DNA of 64,000 bases from Myxocyprinus asiaticus (taxonomy: Eukaryota > Chordata > Actinopteri > Cypriniformes > Catostomidae): the NCBI RefSeq assembly GCF_019703515.2, contig NC_059347.1, forward strand, positions 24,885,001-24,949,000, in the 5' to 3' direction. A program made the translations under genes and the position numbers. Numbering within the stretch: position 1 is the stretch's first letter; each line of letters starts with the position of its first letter. Under the pieces are notes generated by a model that saw nothing but the letters and a program-made list of their open reading frames with translations, searched no databases and was not told the origin of the DNA. Below are positions 1 through 11,830 of the stretch, in pieces.

Positions 1-1479
1 ACTGCTTGTGTAAGCTTGTATCATCATTTACTGGATTGTGGCTAGTTTTGTTAAATTGATATATATCTATCATTGTGCATTCTGTGATATTGACTTGACA
101 TATGTTAGTCTGTTTTTTTTCTACCAAAGACGAAAAGTGATGTTTGTCGATCCATTATACTTTCTGGATTTGAGACCATTGTGTTTCTTCACAAGTTGTT
201 CAAGCTAGTGGCTGGTACCTCTGACTCACCCTCCCAGTGCCTCAGATTACCTTTCAATGAGTTGGTCTAGTTGAGAATCGGGAACGATCACCCCTACAAT
301 TTGTACAGTATTGTGTTATATAACTATTAATTGTGTTATATTAACTATTTGTTATATAGATATCAAATGTCCATAAATGGCTCTCAGTTCTCAGTTTTTT
401 TTTTTTTTTTTCTGTATTTTTCTCTCTCTCTTTCTTGAGTCATCAAGTATATAAATAGCAAAAAAAAAAAAAAAAAAAAATTGGGGAAAAAAATCTGAAA
501 AATTCTGTAGTAACAAATGTAGCTTGTATAAACCTATGAGGGGTAAGTTTGAAAGAAAGTGTGTCTTTTTTTTTTTTTTTTTTTTTTATTTTTTTATTTT
601 TTTTTTGGTTTTGTTTTGTTTTGTTTTTTAACCAGGAGAAAGAGGCTTTCAGCGGCACAAGCTGGACTTTGTCGCCACTTGAAGACAAGATGTCATTAAA
701 TTAAAAACACATCTCTGTATCTCAAGGGACTTGATTCAGCTGTATGTAGTAAAAATGTATGTATGGATTAAAAAAAAAATTTTCTCCTGCTGGGACTGAA
801 AAAAAAAAGGTATTTGTATTTTGCAGAGATTTCAGTAAAGTTACTGGCTTTCCTAGTTACACAGACGTCCTGGAGTGAGTTTTTTATTTTATTTATTTAT
901 TTATTTATTTATTCATTTATTCATTTATGTGCATGTTGTAGGCTACAATTTACTGAATTACATCACACCTGGTTCATCAATCTCAGATTCATTATTATGA
1001 TGTGTTATCTTAGCAAAACATAGGCCTATACTTTTAAGGTTTCTCCACTGACTGAGATCAGACAACAGCTTTGTCATTAACGTATAAATCAGCGTATGTA
1101 TCAGTGGATGTGGAATAAGCCCATTTGTTGGTTGCAAAATAAACACACTAATCGCTAGTCAGTGAATTCATTGGTGAGCTCAGCCAGTTCTAAGCACTTT
1201 ACCGCTGCTCTTTAATATCAATTCAAGCACAATTCATTCAATTAATAGCTTATATTATATTACATTATATTATTCCCTGAGCAGAAGGGGACATTTATTT
1301 TTATCTAATCTTTCTGGGAAATATGTTAGCTCCTGAACATTAAGCTAATATACTATGTACTAACATTCAAACAAAAGAGGTAACATTTGTTTAGGAGTCA
1401 GAGTAAAGTGTTGTTGCCAGAATCTTACTTGGTGAAACTTTGTGTTGACTTCTTAAGCTTTAAAGAGCATATGTATACA

Positions 1480-1480
<1 letters not shown>
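1..1480. other. AT-rich stretch without a recognised gene
   Basis: Several poly-T and poly-A runs (394-412, 460-480, 567-607) and a TTTA run (886-925). Short frames here are low-complexity. I see no exon, transposon end or RNA gene. Confidence 0.6.

Positions 1481-1538
<58 letters not shown>
1481..1538. repeat. (TA)n microsatellite
   Basis: Uninterrupted TA dinucleotides, 58 bp. Confidence 0.95.
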
Positions 1539-1541
<3 letters not shown>

Positions 1542-3223
1542 TACATACCTTGGTGTTTGAAAAGCAAAAGGCTTTTGAAGAAGCAATGAATCCTCTTGGC
1601 CACAAGATGCCGCCAGTGTTTCATTTATTTTAAGTCATCTATGACGGGCAGTGTGGCCCTCATGTGATTGCATTCAATTATTTACTCTCAGTCGCGTTAT
1701 ATTTATATTGCACAGATTCAAACATTCAGATTTGATGTTATATCATAGACATAGAAATAAATAGGCTACATATTCATTTCCATCACACATTATTTTTTTA
1801 TTTTATTTTTTTTATTATTATTTGTATTTTATTTGTATTGAATTATTAACACTTACTTATGAACTGTTACCGCAAGTAGATGTTTTGGTCTTGCATCTGC
1901 ACCACTTCTTATAGTTTGTGTAACATCACATCTCTTGTTCTGCTGTTATAACACATTTCTCTTTAACGCAAGGATAAATTAAACTGTGCAGAGGAGTGTA
2001 ACGAAATCATTTGTGTTGATTTGCTTTGTTTGTCTATCTTTACGGTATTTCTGACTACTTGCTTAGACCGCGTTATTCGTGAATGTTTGATCCGAACTCA
2101 ATACAATCGCAAAACATTTCCAGTGCACAACATATGTCAATTCCCTTGCATAGATTCTGACCACCAACTCTCTGTGTGGACAGCTTCATATATTCTACAT
2201 ACGTATCTTTGTTCCCTAAAATGTGAGGGTATGATGATGTCACTCAAAGGCCTATTATGTAAATGATAAGCAGAATATGCTCCAACTTTGATGTTTATCA
2301 TTTAAAAAATGTGTGTACCCACATATAAAACATCAGACTTATTATTATTATTATTATTTATTTATTTATTTTATTTTATTTATTTATTTTTTTTTTTTAT
2401 CATTTTCGAACATCAGCGATAGTCAAGAAGCAAGTCACAACAAACAGATGATCTGAAGGTTTAATCATTTGCACAGGTTATTTTCCATCAAACGTTCCCT
2501 CCTCAAAATGCTACACAGTAGATATCAGCTATCCTTTGAGTTACACTTTCAAAATTCTTTCAAAAGTACAGACGAACACAACAAACAAAAGAAGAGAATC
2601 AATCAAATGCACACTTTTCAATTTGACATCGAAAGGTTTTATTTATTTGTTTATTTTTGACAGGCTATTGAAAGCATAAATATCCTAAATAAATAAATAA
2701 AAATACGTTGATGTTAATAGCCTGTGAAGCATAAAAAAGGGCATTTTAAAGCTTGATAATTCCATTTAAAATGGTCCATTACAACCTATGTCACAAAACA
2801 TATGTCCAAAGTTAACTTCCACGACAAGCCAAAACTCGAAGGTGCATAACAGATAAATAGATCACTACAGAATGCTTATTCTGATTCCAGACATAAATGA
2901 AGAAGGATATTCTGACTTTCAGATGTGTTTGTGGGTCTTTGTAAAATGAACAAATGTGAAGTTGAGCAGCTTTCGATTAAAACCCATGAGATGTTTTTAT
3001 TTATTTATTTATTTATTTTTATTCATGTTTGATTCAATATTATTTGCGATAGGCTGCTGTTGTTGCAAATATATTGGGGATAGGTAAAAATCGAACATTA
3101 GAATATTTTTCATTTCCAAAATGTAGCCAATCTTTTTCTCTAGATTCTATTAAATTAATCCATACAAATACATGAAGCCTACAAAGACATTTTTTTTTCG
3201 TGAAAAATAAATAAATGCATGCT

Positions 3224-3224
<1 letters not shown>
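1539..3224. other. AT-rich stretch without a recognised gene
   Basis: TTTA/ATTT-rich tracts at 1790-1840 and 2340-2398; otherwise unique AT-rich DNA. The frames of 63-81 codons here have no recognisable features. Confidence 0.6.

Positions 3225-3280
<56 letters not shown>
3225..3280. repeat. (TAA)n microsatellite
   Basis: TAA trinucleotide run of about 56 bp; it accounts for the poly-Leu frame on the minus strand. Confidence 0.95.
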
Positions 3281-3281
<1 letters not shown>

Positions 3282-4486
3282 TACAATTGGAAGACATGGA
3301 GGTAAAAGGTAATTTTGACCATAATCAAGCCCAACCTTATTATTTATTTATTTATTTATTATTTTTTAATTTGTCGAACGACTGACAATATTTAAACAAA
3401 ATTAATGGACACAACGCGCATTAATGCGTTGATATATGTTTGACATACGGTTATTACAATGTTATAACCAGTTGCGCCATTTAATCTGTCACCCTGCAAC
3501 CTCAGCATCGGCCCGCTGTCGCCTTTTTTAACGAACTTCAGCGGTATTTAGTCCGTTTTTTTTTTTTTTTTTTTTTTCTCCAAGAAAATAAGCCTATGAC
3601 AGATCTTTTTAATTATTATTATTATTAACAATCACATGTTATTGTTATTGAGAGCTCTGGCTTAAATAGATAGCCTACACCATGAGGAAGAACAAGGGTA
3701 TAAACTTCAAATCATTAATCTATTTAAAGTTCATGTATTTACAAGTGTGTATTTCCCGTCAACTGAACAATATATATTGTGGATATATACAGTATTTACA
3801 ACAAGAGCGACAATAGTTGCGAGTAATAGCCAAAAAGTTTCACAGTCCCACAGAACAAAGAGATATACATCATAACCCGAGTACAGATCAATATTTAGTG
3901 TGAAATTATCTTGTTATTGTGCACGGGTGCTACAGGACTTTATTTCCTGAAAAGGACAAGACATAAGGGTCTTAAAAAACAGAACGTAAACCTCATATAG
4001 CAGTGAGCTATATTTGCTTACAAATGACAATTGTTTGCTTATATTAAATCACTTCAGATATTCCGCTTTGAGAGAGGACTATAGCCGTCGGTTTGTATTG
4101 ATGGTAACTTTGAGAAAATAATTAAATAACTAATCATTAAATTAATAATGGTAGAATATTTGTAATTTATGGATGATATTAAATTACACACATTAAATTA
4201 TTCTCGCTCTTGCCCATCTTACAGTAAGTTGTTCAATTTGTTTTCTGCACCAGTTATCCGTGAAGAGCAGTAGGCTACACCACTAGATGTCGCCAAGTGT
4301 TACAAAATACTTCAAAAAAATAAAATCACGTTCTCACGTCGCGTGAATTGCTAGGGAATTAATAGCTGAGGCAATGCTTAGAAACAGCTAGTAACAGCTT
4401 AAATTGTCACAGGCAAATTCTTTATGAATGGTGTATGCACTGTACTTTCAGCAAAGCTTAACAGTGGGAATACAAATATGAATATG
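3281..4486. other. AT-rich stretch without a recognised gene
   Basis: Short TTTA and poly-T tracts (3340-3360, 3557-3577). No splice-bounded open segment or transposon end noticed. Confidence 0.55.
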
Positions 4487-4805
<319 letters not shown>

Positions 4806-5091
4806 TATCTACCACATTTTTAATCCTTCAACATTGAACCACTGAGCAAGAACAGGCTGGTTTAGATGCTAGATATTTTATATTTTCTTTTTCCTTTTGT
4901 TTTCACGTTGGAATATGAAAAGTCTTAGACACGTGAGTTATAGACGGTGAATTTGGCGCAATTTTTGTACTTTTCAAGTTGGCTACATGCGATGCTAAAG
5001 AGATGACATTTTAAAATATTGTGTTACTTATTTCTCATTGTTCCCCTATTTATTTACTATAATCACTACCGAAATAATAAGAATGACATTG

Positions 5092-5093
<2 letters not shown>

Positions 5094-5180
<87 letters not shown>

Positions 5181-5188
5181 GTCTGTCT
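5094..5188. repeat. (CT)n microsatellite
   Basis: About 82 bp of CT followed by GTCT units. It creates long Ser-Leu and Arg-Glu frames that are not genes. Confidence 0.95.
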
Positions 5189-5819
5189 CTTTTTTCTTCT
5201 TCTTCTTTCTTAGAACTACAGTTGTCGGGAAGGTTTGAAGGAAAACAGTTGGTAAAATATATATATATATATATCCTGGTCACATAAATAAAATTCTGTC
5301 GAACGGTTTATCTATTAAAAGTTAGTCGCTTTATGTAAGATGTGTGAAAGAGAGAGTAGACGTCTATTTCATGAGACGTCTATTTCTATTGACTTTATGA
5401 ACAGTTTTAAAGTTACTGTCATTCTTTCGAATAGGCTGAGGGTTTAATATGAATGCTTGAAAACCTGTTATATTCTTCACGAGGTCGAAAATTCCTAAAT
5501 ATATAGTGATTTAGGCTAAATACATCTCGAACTGTTTAGCCTGCTAAGTCTTCAAGACGCATAATCGGCAAAAAATAGTTAAAATGCGCAAAATGTCATT
5601 TAATGTCAACATTCGTGAAAATAACAATAATATATCATTTTTATGTTTAAAATTTGTTTGGATAAATAAAGCATAATATTATTATTTAAGACGAACGGAT
5701 GAGACATTGCCTCCCTTCATAGTTTATTACGAAGCTGTGGGAAAGTTTGAATTCCTTTTCTGTAAAGGTTTTAAATATGCATAAGTATGGTAATCGCGGT
5801 CCTGCTGTGTTGCTAACAG

Positions 5820-5903
5820 GCGCAGCCCATCACACACATGTGCGGCACAACTTCGGAGTTCGGACTGTACGAAGTCACCAGGATGAGGACATGGAGAGTC
5901 CAA
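5820..5903 (+). other. Candidate internal exon, open phase 0
   Basis: A polypyrimidine-rich acceptor (CTGCTGTGTTGCTAACAG ending 5819) and a donor CAA|GTAAGT (GT at 5904) bound 84 bases. That is exactly 28 codons with no stop in the phase that contains the methionine codon at 5838 (AQPITHMCGTTSEF...WRVQ). The segment is less AT-rich than its surroundings. I do not recognise the peptide. A coding exon, a 5' noncoding exon or chance are all possible. Confidence 0.35.
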
Positions 5904-7079
5904 GTAAGTCCAGTTTCTCTCTTTGACGCCTGTTCATATAAAGAGATATTGCGAGCTATCTCAAGTTGTTTAAGGTGGACAACATGCGAGCATATGACAG
6001 CACGTGTTTTGACCCATTGGGAGTAAATCTTTACGCGTGCCCATCTGACCTCTTCTATTGGGTGCCAGATCAGCTGAGCAAAGGTTCACAAGATGAAGGA
6101 GGGAGCGGTGCTGATGTTTGCGCAAAAACAAAGTTCTGGAAAAGAGTCATGTCTCGAATGTGAGCGCAATTATAAGATATTAATAGGAAAACGGATATTA
6201 GGCCTAATGTTGACTTTAGGGGTAAGTTTTAAGATCAGTGATATTTGTGTGAATGGCAAGTTAGAAGCAATAGGTTTCGTGTGACAGCTATTTTTTTTTT
6301 TTTTTTTTTAAGAATGTCTTTATTTTAAATTTGTTTTGTTTAAAATATAAGTTAAAGTAGCCTATCTTTTATTCTATAAATAGAGAAATTTGTATATGAC
6401 AGATTGTTAAATTAAGAGTAATTATGTAGGCTATTAATTGGAAACAGATATAGACTTTTGATTAATCAAAACGGCTTATAGCATAATTACAATGTGTTAA
6501 TGCTCGAAAAAAGCTGCATAATTTTAAATTTGCTCATTTTAGTTAGACGGCTCCAAATTTTATGCATTTCACTATTTGCTTTTAGGACAAAAAAAATTAA
6601 ATAAAAATACATTAAATAAAAAAATCCCTGTCATTAATGTATACTAGCTTTCAACAGACTATTTCTGAATGTGAGGAGATGTTTTAAATAAATGATACGC
6701 TAACGACACAAAACGCATATTGTCCCTTTTGTCTGAGGCGTTCAAATCTCTTTGTGCGCTCATAATGCTTTTCAATATGTACAGTGCCATGTTATACCAT
6801 TTAGTTCAAATAACGGATCCTATCGAAGGAATACGAATAATACAAAAATCATTCAGAAGTACGAAACCTTCTCTAATCGTTCAAATTGAGCAATAATGGA
6901 GATAATACTATACAATATAAAATCCGCATCCCGAAGTGTCAAGCCTTTGCCAAATCACTCTGCCAAATGAAAGGGTAGCCTATATCGGCAACGTATCCAA
7001 CGTGAATGCAAAGGAAATTCAAATATACCTTTTAAATATGCATCAATATTAAAAAATAATGCACAGGCAGGGACCAACT
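5904..7079. other. Unique AT-rich stretch without a recognised gene
   Basis: Follows the candidate exon at 5820. Poly-T at 6290-6310. Frames of 62-65 codons overlap one another and look accidental. Confidence 0.5.
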
Positions 7080-7420
7080 GCGGTGAAGATGTAAGAATGG
7101 CGGAGCAGGCGTCTCATTATGCATGATGGGCGATTTCCCTGGCAAAGCATCTCCGCTTCTTGACTGCACACGATCCAGTATTCACGGTAAAGAGAGGTGC
7201 TTCCTTTCAATAAAGAAACAACAACTTACATATTCTTCTCATAAAGAAACGAACCACCACGAAGCCGAAGAGGGCAAATTACTCCGACCGCTGAAAGAAA
7301 GGCTATGTTGGGGGGATTTGCATATTTGATGCGCTAATTTCCCTGATGTATTTAAATATGGCTGCACGTAGCCGATAGGATTGCTACGTCATTGGACGTG
7401 ACCTCGTTGAAAATCTAAAC
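7080..7420. promoter_or_regulatory. Promoter-like or enhancer-like block with CRE and CCAAT motifs
   Basis: Unique, GC-richer DNA containing TACGTCAT (CRE-like, 7385-7392) overlapping ATTGG (inverted CCAAT, 7391-7395) and GACGTGAC (CRE-like, 7395-7402). An AAATATGGCTGC string lies about 25 bp upstream (7350) and CATTATGCATGATGGGCGAT at 7115. The factor-site reading is by motif only; orientation is unknown. Confidence 0.35.
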
Positions 7421-8219
7421 GTCAATTCGTTTTAGTCAAACACAAGTGCGAGAAATAATTGAGAATTACGAAGGAATAAGAATTAGCCAATATTATAAAA
7501 AAAAAAAAATAAATAAAAATAAAAAAAAAGGGTCCACAATCTCAAATCAGCATACTTAGAATCTTAACTGGAACAATAATAATAATAATAATAATATCGT
7601 TATTGCAATTATTATAAAAAATATAAATAGACACATTATTATACCTATGCCCATTGTAGCCTATAGGCTTATACATTCATGGCATGAGGAAAAGTTGTAT
7701 GTAGCCTATGCAAGGCCCTTTTGTGCCTGCGGACATTCTTGTGCATGAGGTTATAAGGGACGTATATAGGTTACTTATTAGTGTGCAAGTTTTCTCCGAA
7801 TTAATGATGTCCTCTCAGTGGCAGAGATGGCCATTGCCAGTCAAAACGTGTTGGGCAGAAGCGCTCGGAGCAAATTCATTACCACAGTCAATCCGTAACC
7901 TGGTCTGGGAACTCGGGGATAGTCCACGCCAATAGAGGAACAATGCCTCCTCAGTTCAAGTCCAACAAAAGACCTGGCGAACTTGTTTGAATTTCAGAGC
8001 ACGTCCTTTCTTTCACAGAGAGGACTGCCCCCTCCCGAACACCCTTCTTGAAAAAAAAGAAAAGAAAATGGGGTAAAAAAAAAAAAAAAAAAAAAACATG
8101 CTCAACAGTGCACTTTTCTATTTGGTGCTGCAGACAAATAGGTTATGGGAAACTTCTCAACCCCTCCTCCTTCTCATCCCCTCTCACTGGCTCTTGCTTA
8201 TACGGTAGCTGTCGTTCTC

Positions 8220-8386
8220 GTGCGCTTGGACTGTGCTCGTGCAGGAATCAGAGCCGCTGAGGCACACGTAATGAACTGAGAATTAGCGGCAATTTTAAAC
8301 CCAAAGTTCCCCGCGTGTACGCCAGCTTGTTCTATATCTACCGCAGGAGTTGCATCTGCTCAAGTCGAATTCGGCGCAATTGAAAA
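8220..8386 (+). ncRNA. Candidate first exon of a spliced noncoding transcript
   Basis: A GC-richer segment ending in a strong donor, GAAAA|GTGAGTAC (GT at 8387-8388). No clear acceptor or TATA box is needed for a first exon; pyrimidine-rich CCTCCTCCTTCTCATCCCCT lies just upstream (8163). The only ATG (8271) is followed two codons later by a stop. The start is a guess. If real, it would splice to exons such as 21832-21930. Confidence 0.35.
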
Positions 8387-8389
8387 GTG

Positions 8390-9630
8390 AGTACATCTGG
8401 AGACATTTATTTATTTGTTTGTTTATTTATTGGAAAATGATGTGTCACTTTGACAAGGGCAATTTCACTTAAAGTATAAATGGTAGTTTTGAGTAGAGTT
8501 AAATTTCTAGGTATATTAGAATGTGTTAAGTAGTAAACATATTATGAATCCAACTTATCAAAAGGGCTTGTCTCAAGGCCATGCTCTCATGCAACGATAC
8601 CACAGGTAGTAGGTTTAAAAGTTTCATGGCAACTTGTGATTATTGTAATACAAAAGGGGATTTAATGTTGCATTTTGGCACAGAACTTGTCATAACTTGT
8701 TCATCTGTAGTGCTGCCAATAGACAGTGATTTTGATTGCATCAATACATCAATAGCAGCCTTCATCTTCTATCAAGCAAATGTATTTTTGTGTTTTATAA
8801 CTAGCTGAGACTTTATATGAGTCCATTATTTAATTTAAACACTGTACTGAATTTAGCCTCAATACTTCACGCGTATCATACACACCATTAATTGTTCCTT
8901 CAAATAAGGCCAACAACTTTAACATAGAAATGTTCTTCAATTTAAAACATGTAGTTCAATATTTGCTCATGATCTGTGATATAATGGAGTTACTCAAACT
9001 CTCCATGAGTTAAATGTTTTTACTCAATGATTTATTGGTTTTATACACTGTGCTTTGATTTTGTTATTAGGTAGGCCTGTGCTTTGATTATTCTAACCAT
9101 ATTCCATTTGGGCATTAACAGAGCCCTCTTATAAAAGACCTGAATGAGCCTAATGCCAAACTCAGGGCTAACTTAGGGCATATGGGCTAAGTGTTCCAAA
9201 TGTAAGCTATTGTTTGTCTTATACAGCGGCACTGAGTGTGTTCCCACTGGGCCAATGATTCGAAACGTGACATTGTTCACCCAGTTCAGTCAAAAAAACT
9301 AAAAACATCATAGATTGTTAATTGCTAATTATATCTGCCTTTGGATTTTTCACTTTAGTAAAGTTGAAACCTGTCTGGTTAAAATGATAGCCATATAAGA
9401 CAGGAGTCCCTATTTTAAAGAGCATTATCTGTGCACATTTTATATGGGCCTACAGCAGTAAACCCTCTGTGCTGACATCTATACAGTATATTGTGACAAC
9501 TTGTCTCAGATAGACTAGACAATCAGTGACACGGCTAAAAATGAATTAAAGATAAATTTTGTAAGATCAGTGAAAAGATAATTTCACTGAGCATATTTTT
9601 CAGCTTCACAACTTCTTGAGAACCACTTCA

Positions 9631-9631
<1 letters not shown>
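8390..9631. other. Unique stretch, would be intron if the first exon is real
   Basis: AT-rich unique DNA; a 75-codon frame at 8581-8808 has no recognisable features or splice borders. Confidence 0.5.

Positions 9632-9706
<75 letters not shown>
9632..9706. repeat. (CA)n(GA)n compound microsatellite
   Basis: AC run 9632-9675 joined to GA run 9676-9706. Confidence 0.95.
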
Positions 9707-9710
<4 letters not shown>

Positions 9711-10179
9711 CTGTAAGTGTCACATTCAGTAATTCAGTAATCAATATGCTGGAAACTCAGCATCAGGTTTTGAGTGATAGGTTGGTTTATCCATACTGCA
9801 CTCATTTACAGTTCTCATGGAGATGAAAGTAGGTTATGCATGAGGTATGTCAATGTAAAAAAAAGGGGATTCTGCAACCTACAGGTCAGTATATGAGGGC
9901 ATCACCATATACTAGCAACAGAAATCACATCCATATTCTAGATCAAGATCAACCAGGAATGGCTCTGCTATAGGCTACTAAACATAGCCTACATTGCTTG
10001 TTGACTGTCAATGCAAGTATACGATTGCAAGATTCCTCTCGTCGCTGACGAACAATTTCCAATACATTTTCATGTAGCCTACTCAGTCGTACAATAAAAT
10101 CCTGTCTATGCCATAAAGTATGCTCGTCGTTGTAGCCACAGCCCTGGCAAGAAAATACATTATGCGTTTAGCAACAGTG

Positions 10180-11010
10180 CGTGAGGATCCTTGCTTCAAC
10201 CTGCCAAAGGGATTTGCCACTCTGGAGACTTCTATTACATCATTATCACAATCATCATTGCCTCACATTCCCGCGGTCCGAGACCTTTGACCTTCTCTGG
10301 CTGGTCCATATTTTGGTACTGGAAGCCCGTCCCCCCGGTTACCCCCTCCGCCCCCCCACTCCTCGAGATGTGGCCCTGTTCCCTCTCTCAGACCGCTGGC
10401 AGCAGCAACACAATCCTCCTCTCGTCTCTCTTATAGCAGCTCTCGGGGATCTGTGGCATTAGCGATCTCATCCGTGCACGGACGACCGGCCACCACTCGG
10501 CCAAATATAAGAGAGAGATCTCTCCATTCAGCAGCGAAATGAACGCGATGTTATGGAATCGGATTTTTCCTTTGTACTATAATCTCGCCGCTGGTTCCGT
10601 GGGATATCCATCGCTGGTGCCACGATTTAATAGAGCCAAAGGAACCTTTTGTGAGATTGGGAGGTAATTTGCAATGCAAATGATGGCCTGTGCGAGGATG
10701 ACTGCTTCTTAATCGACAGGCTCTCTCACTCCAACTCTCATATTGTTTTAACGTTAAGTGCTCCGATGTCAAATGGATTATAGCGTCTGCTTTGATTCTC
10801 ATTGCCATATGAAGAAACTGCCATTTGTTTGCGACTTTTAAAGACTACAAATTGGACTACGGATCGGAATGACTGTACAATTGAAGTTTGGTGCCTGTTT
10901 CATTCTGTTTTAGCAACTTCTCCACTTGGATTTATTCTTGCACAAGACACACTGGTATCCGGGGATTACTCTTGTGGAATTGGAAGCAAGTTGTTATCTT
11001 TGGTTATCTA
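10180..11010. promoter_or_regulatory. GC-richer unique block, possible 5' region or conserved element
   Basis: Repeat-free block with a pyrimidine/GC-rich part (10270-10480), a TATA-like AAATATAAG at 10503, a 12-bp palindrome GAGAGATCTCTC (10513-10524) and an octamer ATGCAAAT near 10674. Reading frames are overlapping and short (up to 93 codons) with no recognisable protein. It could be a 5' untranslated exon, a promoter or a conserved noncoding element. Confidence 0.35.
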
Positions 11011-11106
11011 GCTGTATGAGTGTGTTGGACTTCATAAAGCTAGGTAACCGAAAGTAAAAACTGCCTCCAGGCTCATCGAACTCTGGATGCTTAATAAAAA
11101 AGAAGG

Positions 11107-11110
<4 letters not shown>

Positions 11111-11184
<74 letters not shown>
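11111..11184. repeat. (TA)n microsatellite
   Basis: 74 bp of uninterrupted AT dinucleotides. Confidence 0.95.
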
Positions 11185-11186
<2 letters not shown>

Positions 11187-11469
11187 TCAAGTCTTATATG
11201 AGTAAAACACACAATGTCACACAAGAATTTAGGTTTTCATTTTTTTCCAGGTTTATTTTATAATGTTGTTGTATAAAGAACTCGGTTTGTGTTAATCTGG
11301 CACGCCTGACGCGCATGAAATGCGCACAGGTTAAAACTAACAAATAAGTGGTTTTAGGGAAAGGGATAAATTAAGAGCCGGTAGATATTAAATTAACGTC
11401 TTTCCAGAAATTGGTCGAGTTTGTATGATTTCACCAATTTACTTCAAATGACATGTGAAGTGACAGAAA

Positions 11470-11830
11470 CCCACGTTCTCACTATTTATTTCAACTCGGT
11501 CGCCTTTGGCCAGGAAACGGTGTTGGCATTCCCCAAACAGAAATAATTAGGACATATAGAGAGAGTTGACAAAAATGAAAAGGGGTGGGCACATGGGGAG
11601 CGAGGGGGTCGGTCCTCCTTAATTGGTTCCGTTAAACGGAGCGCAGTAGATGTGAACGACTGGACGCTCATATTCCCACGCTCGAGGGCAAGTGGCAATG
11701 CCACGGGGGAGGGGGGTCATGGGTGGCGACATGGGTCATGAAAAGATGTCAAGTGCACCCGACTCATCTGCATCCCTTTTGAAAGTGGCGACCGTTCCCA
11801 GCCTCAGCAGATGCGGGCCCCAATGCAAGA
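11470..11830. promoter_or_regulatory. Possible conserved noncoding element
   Basis: Unique segment with homeodomain-like AATAATTAGG (11541) and CCTTAATTGG (11617), an NK2-like CAAGTG (11689), and G-rich ACGGGGGAGGGGGGTC. No coding signal on either strand. Conservation is an inference from composition and motif density. Confidence 0.3.
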
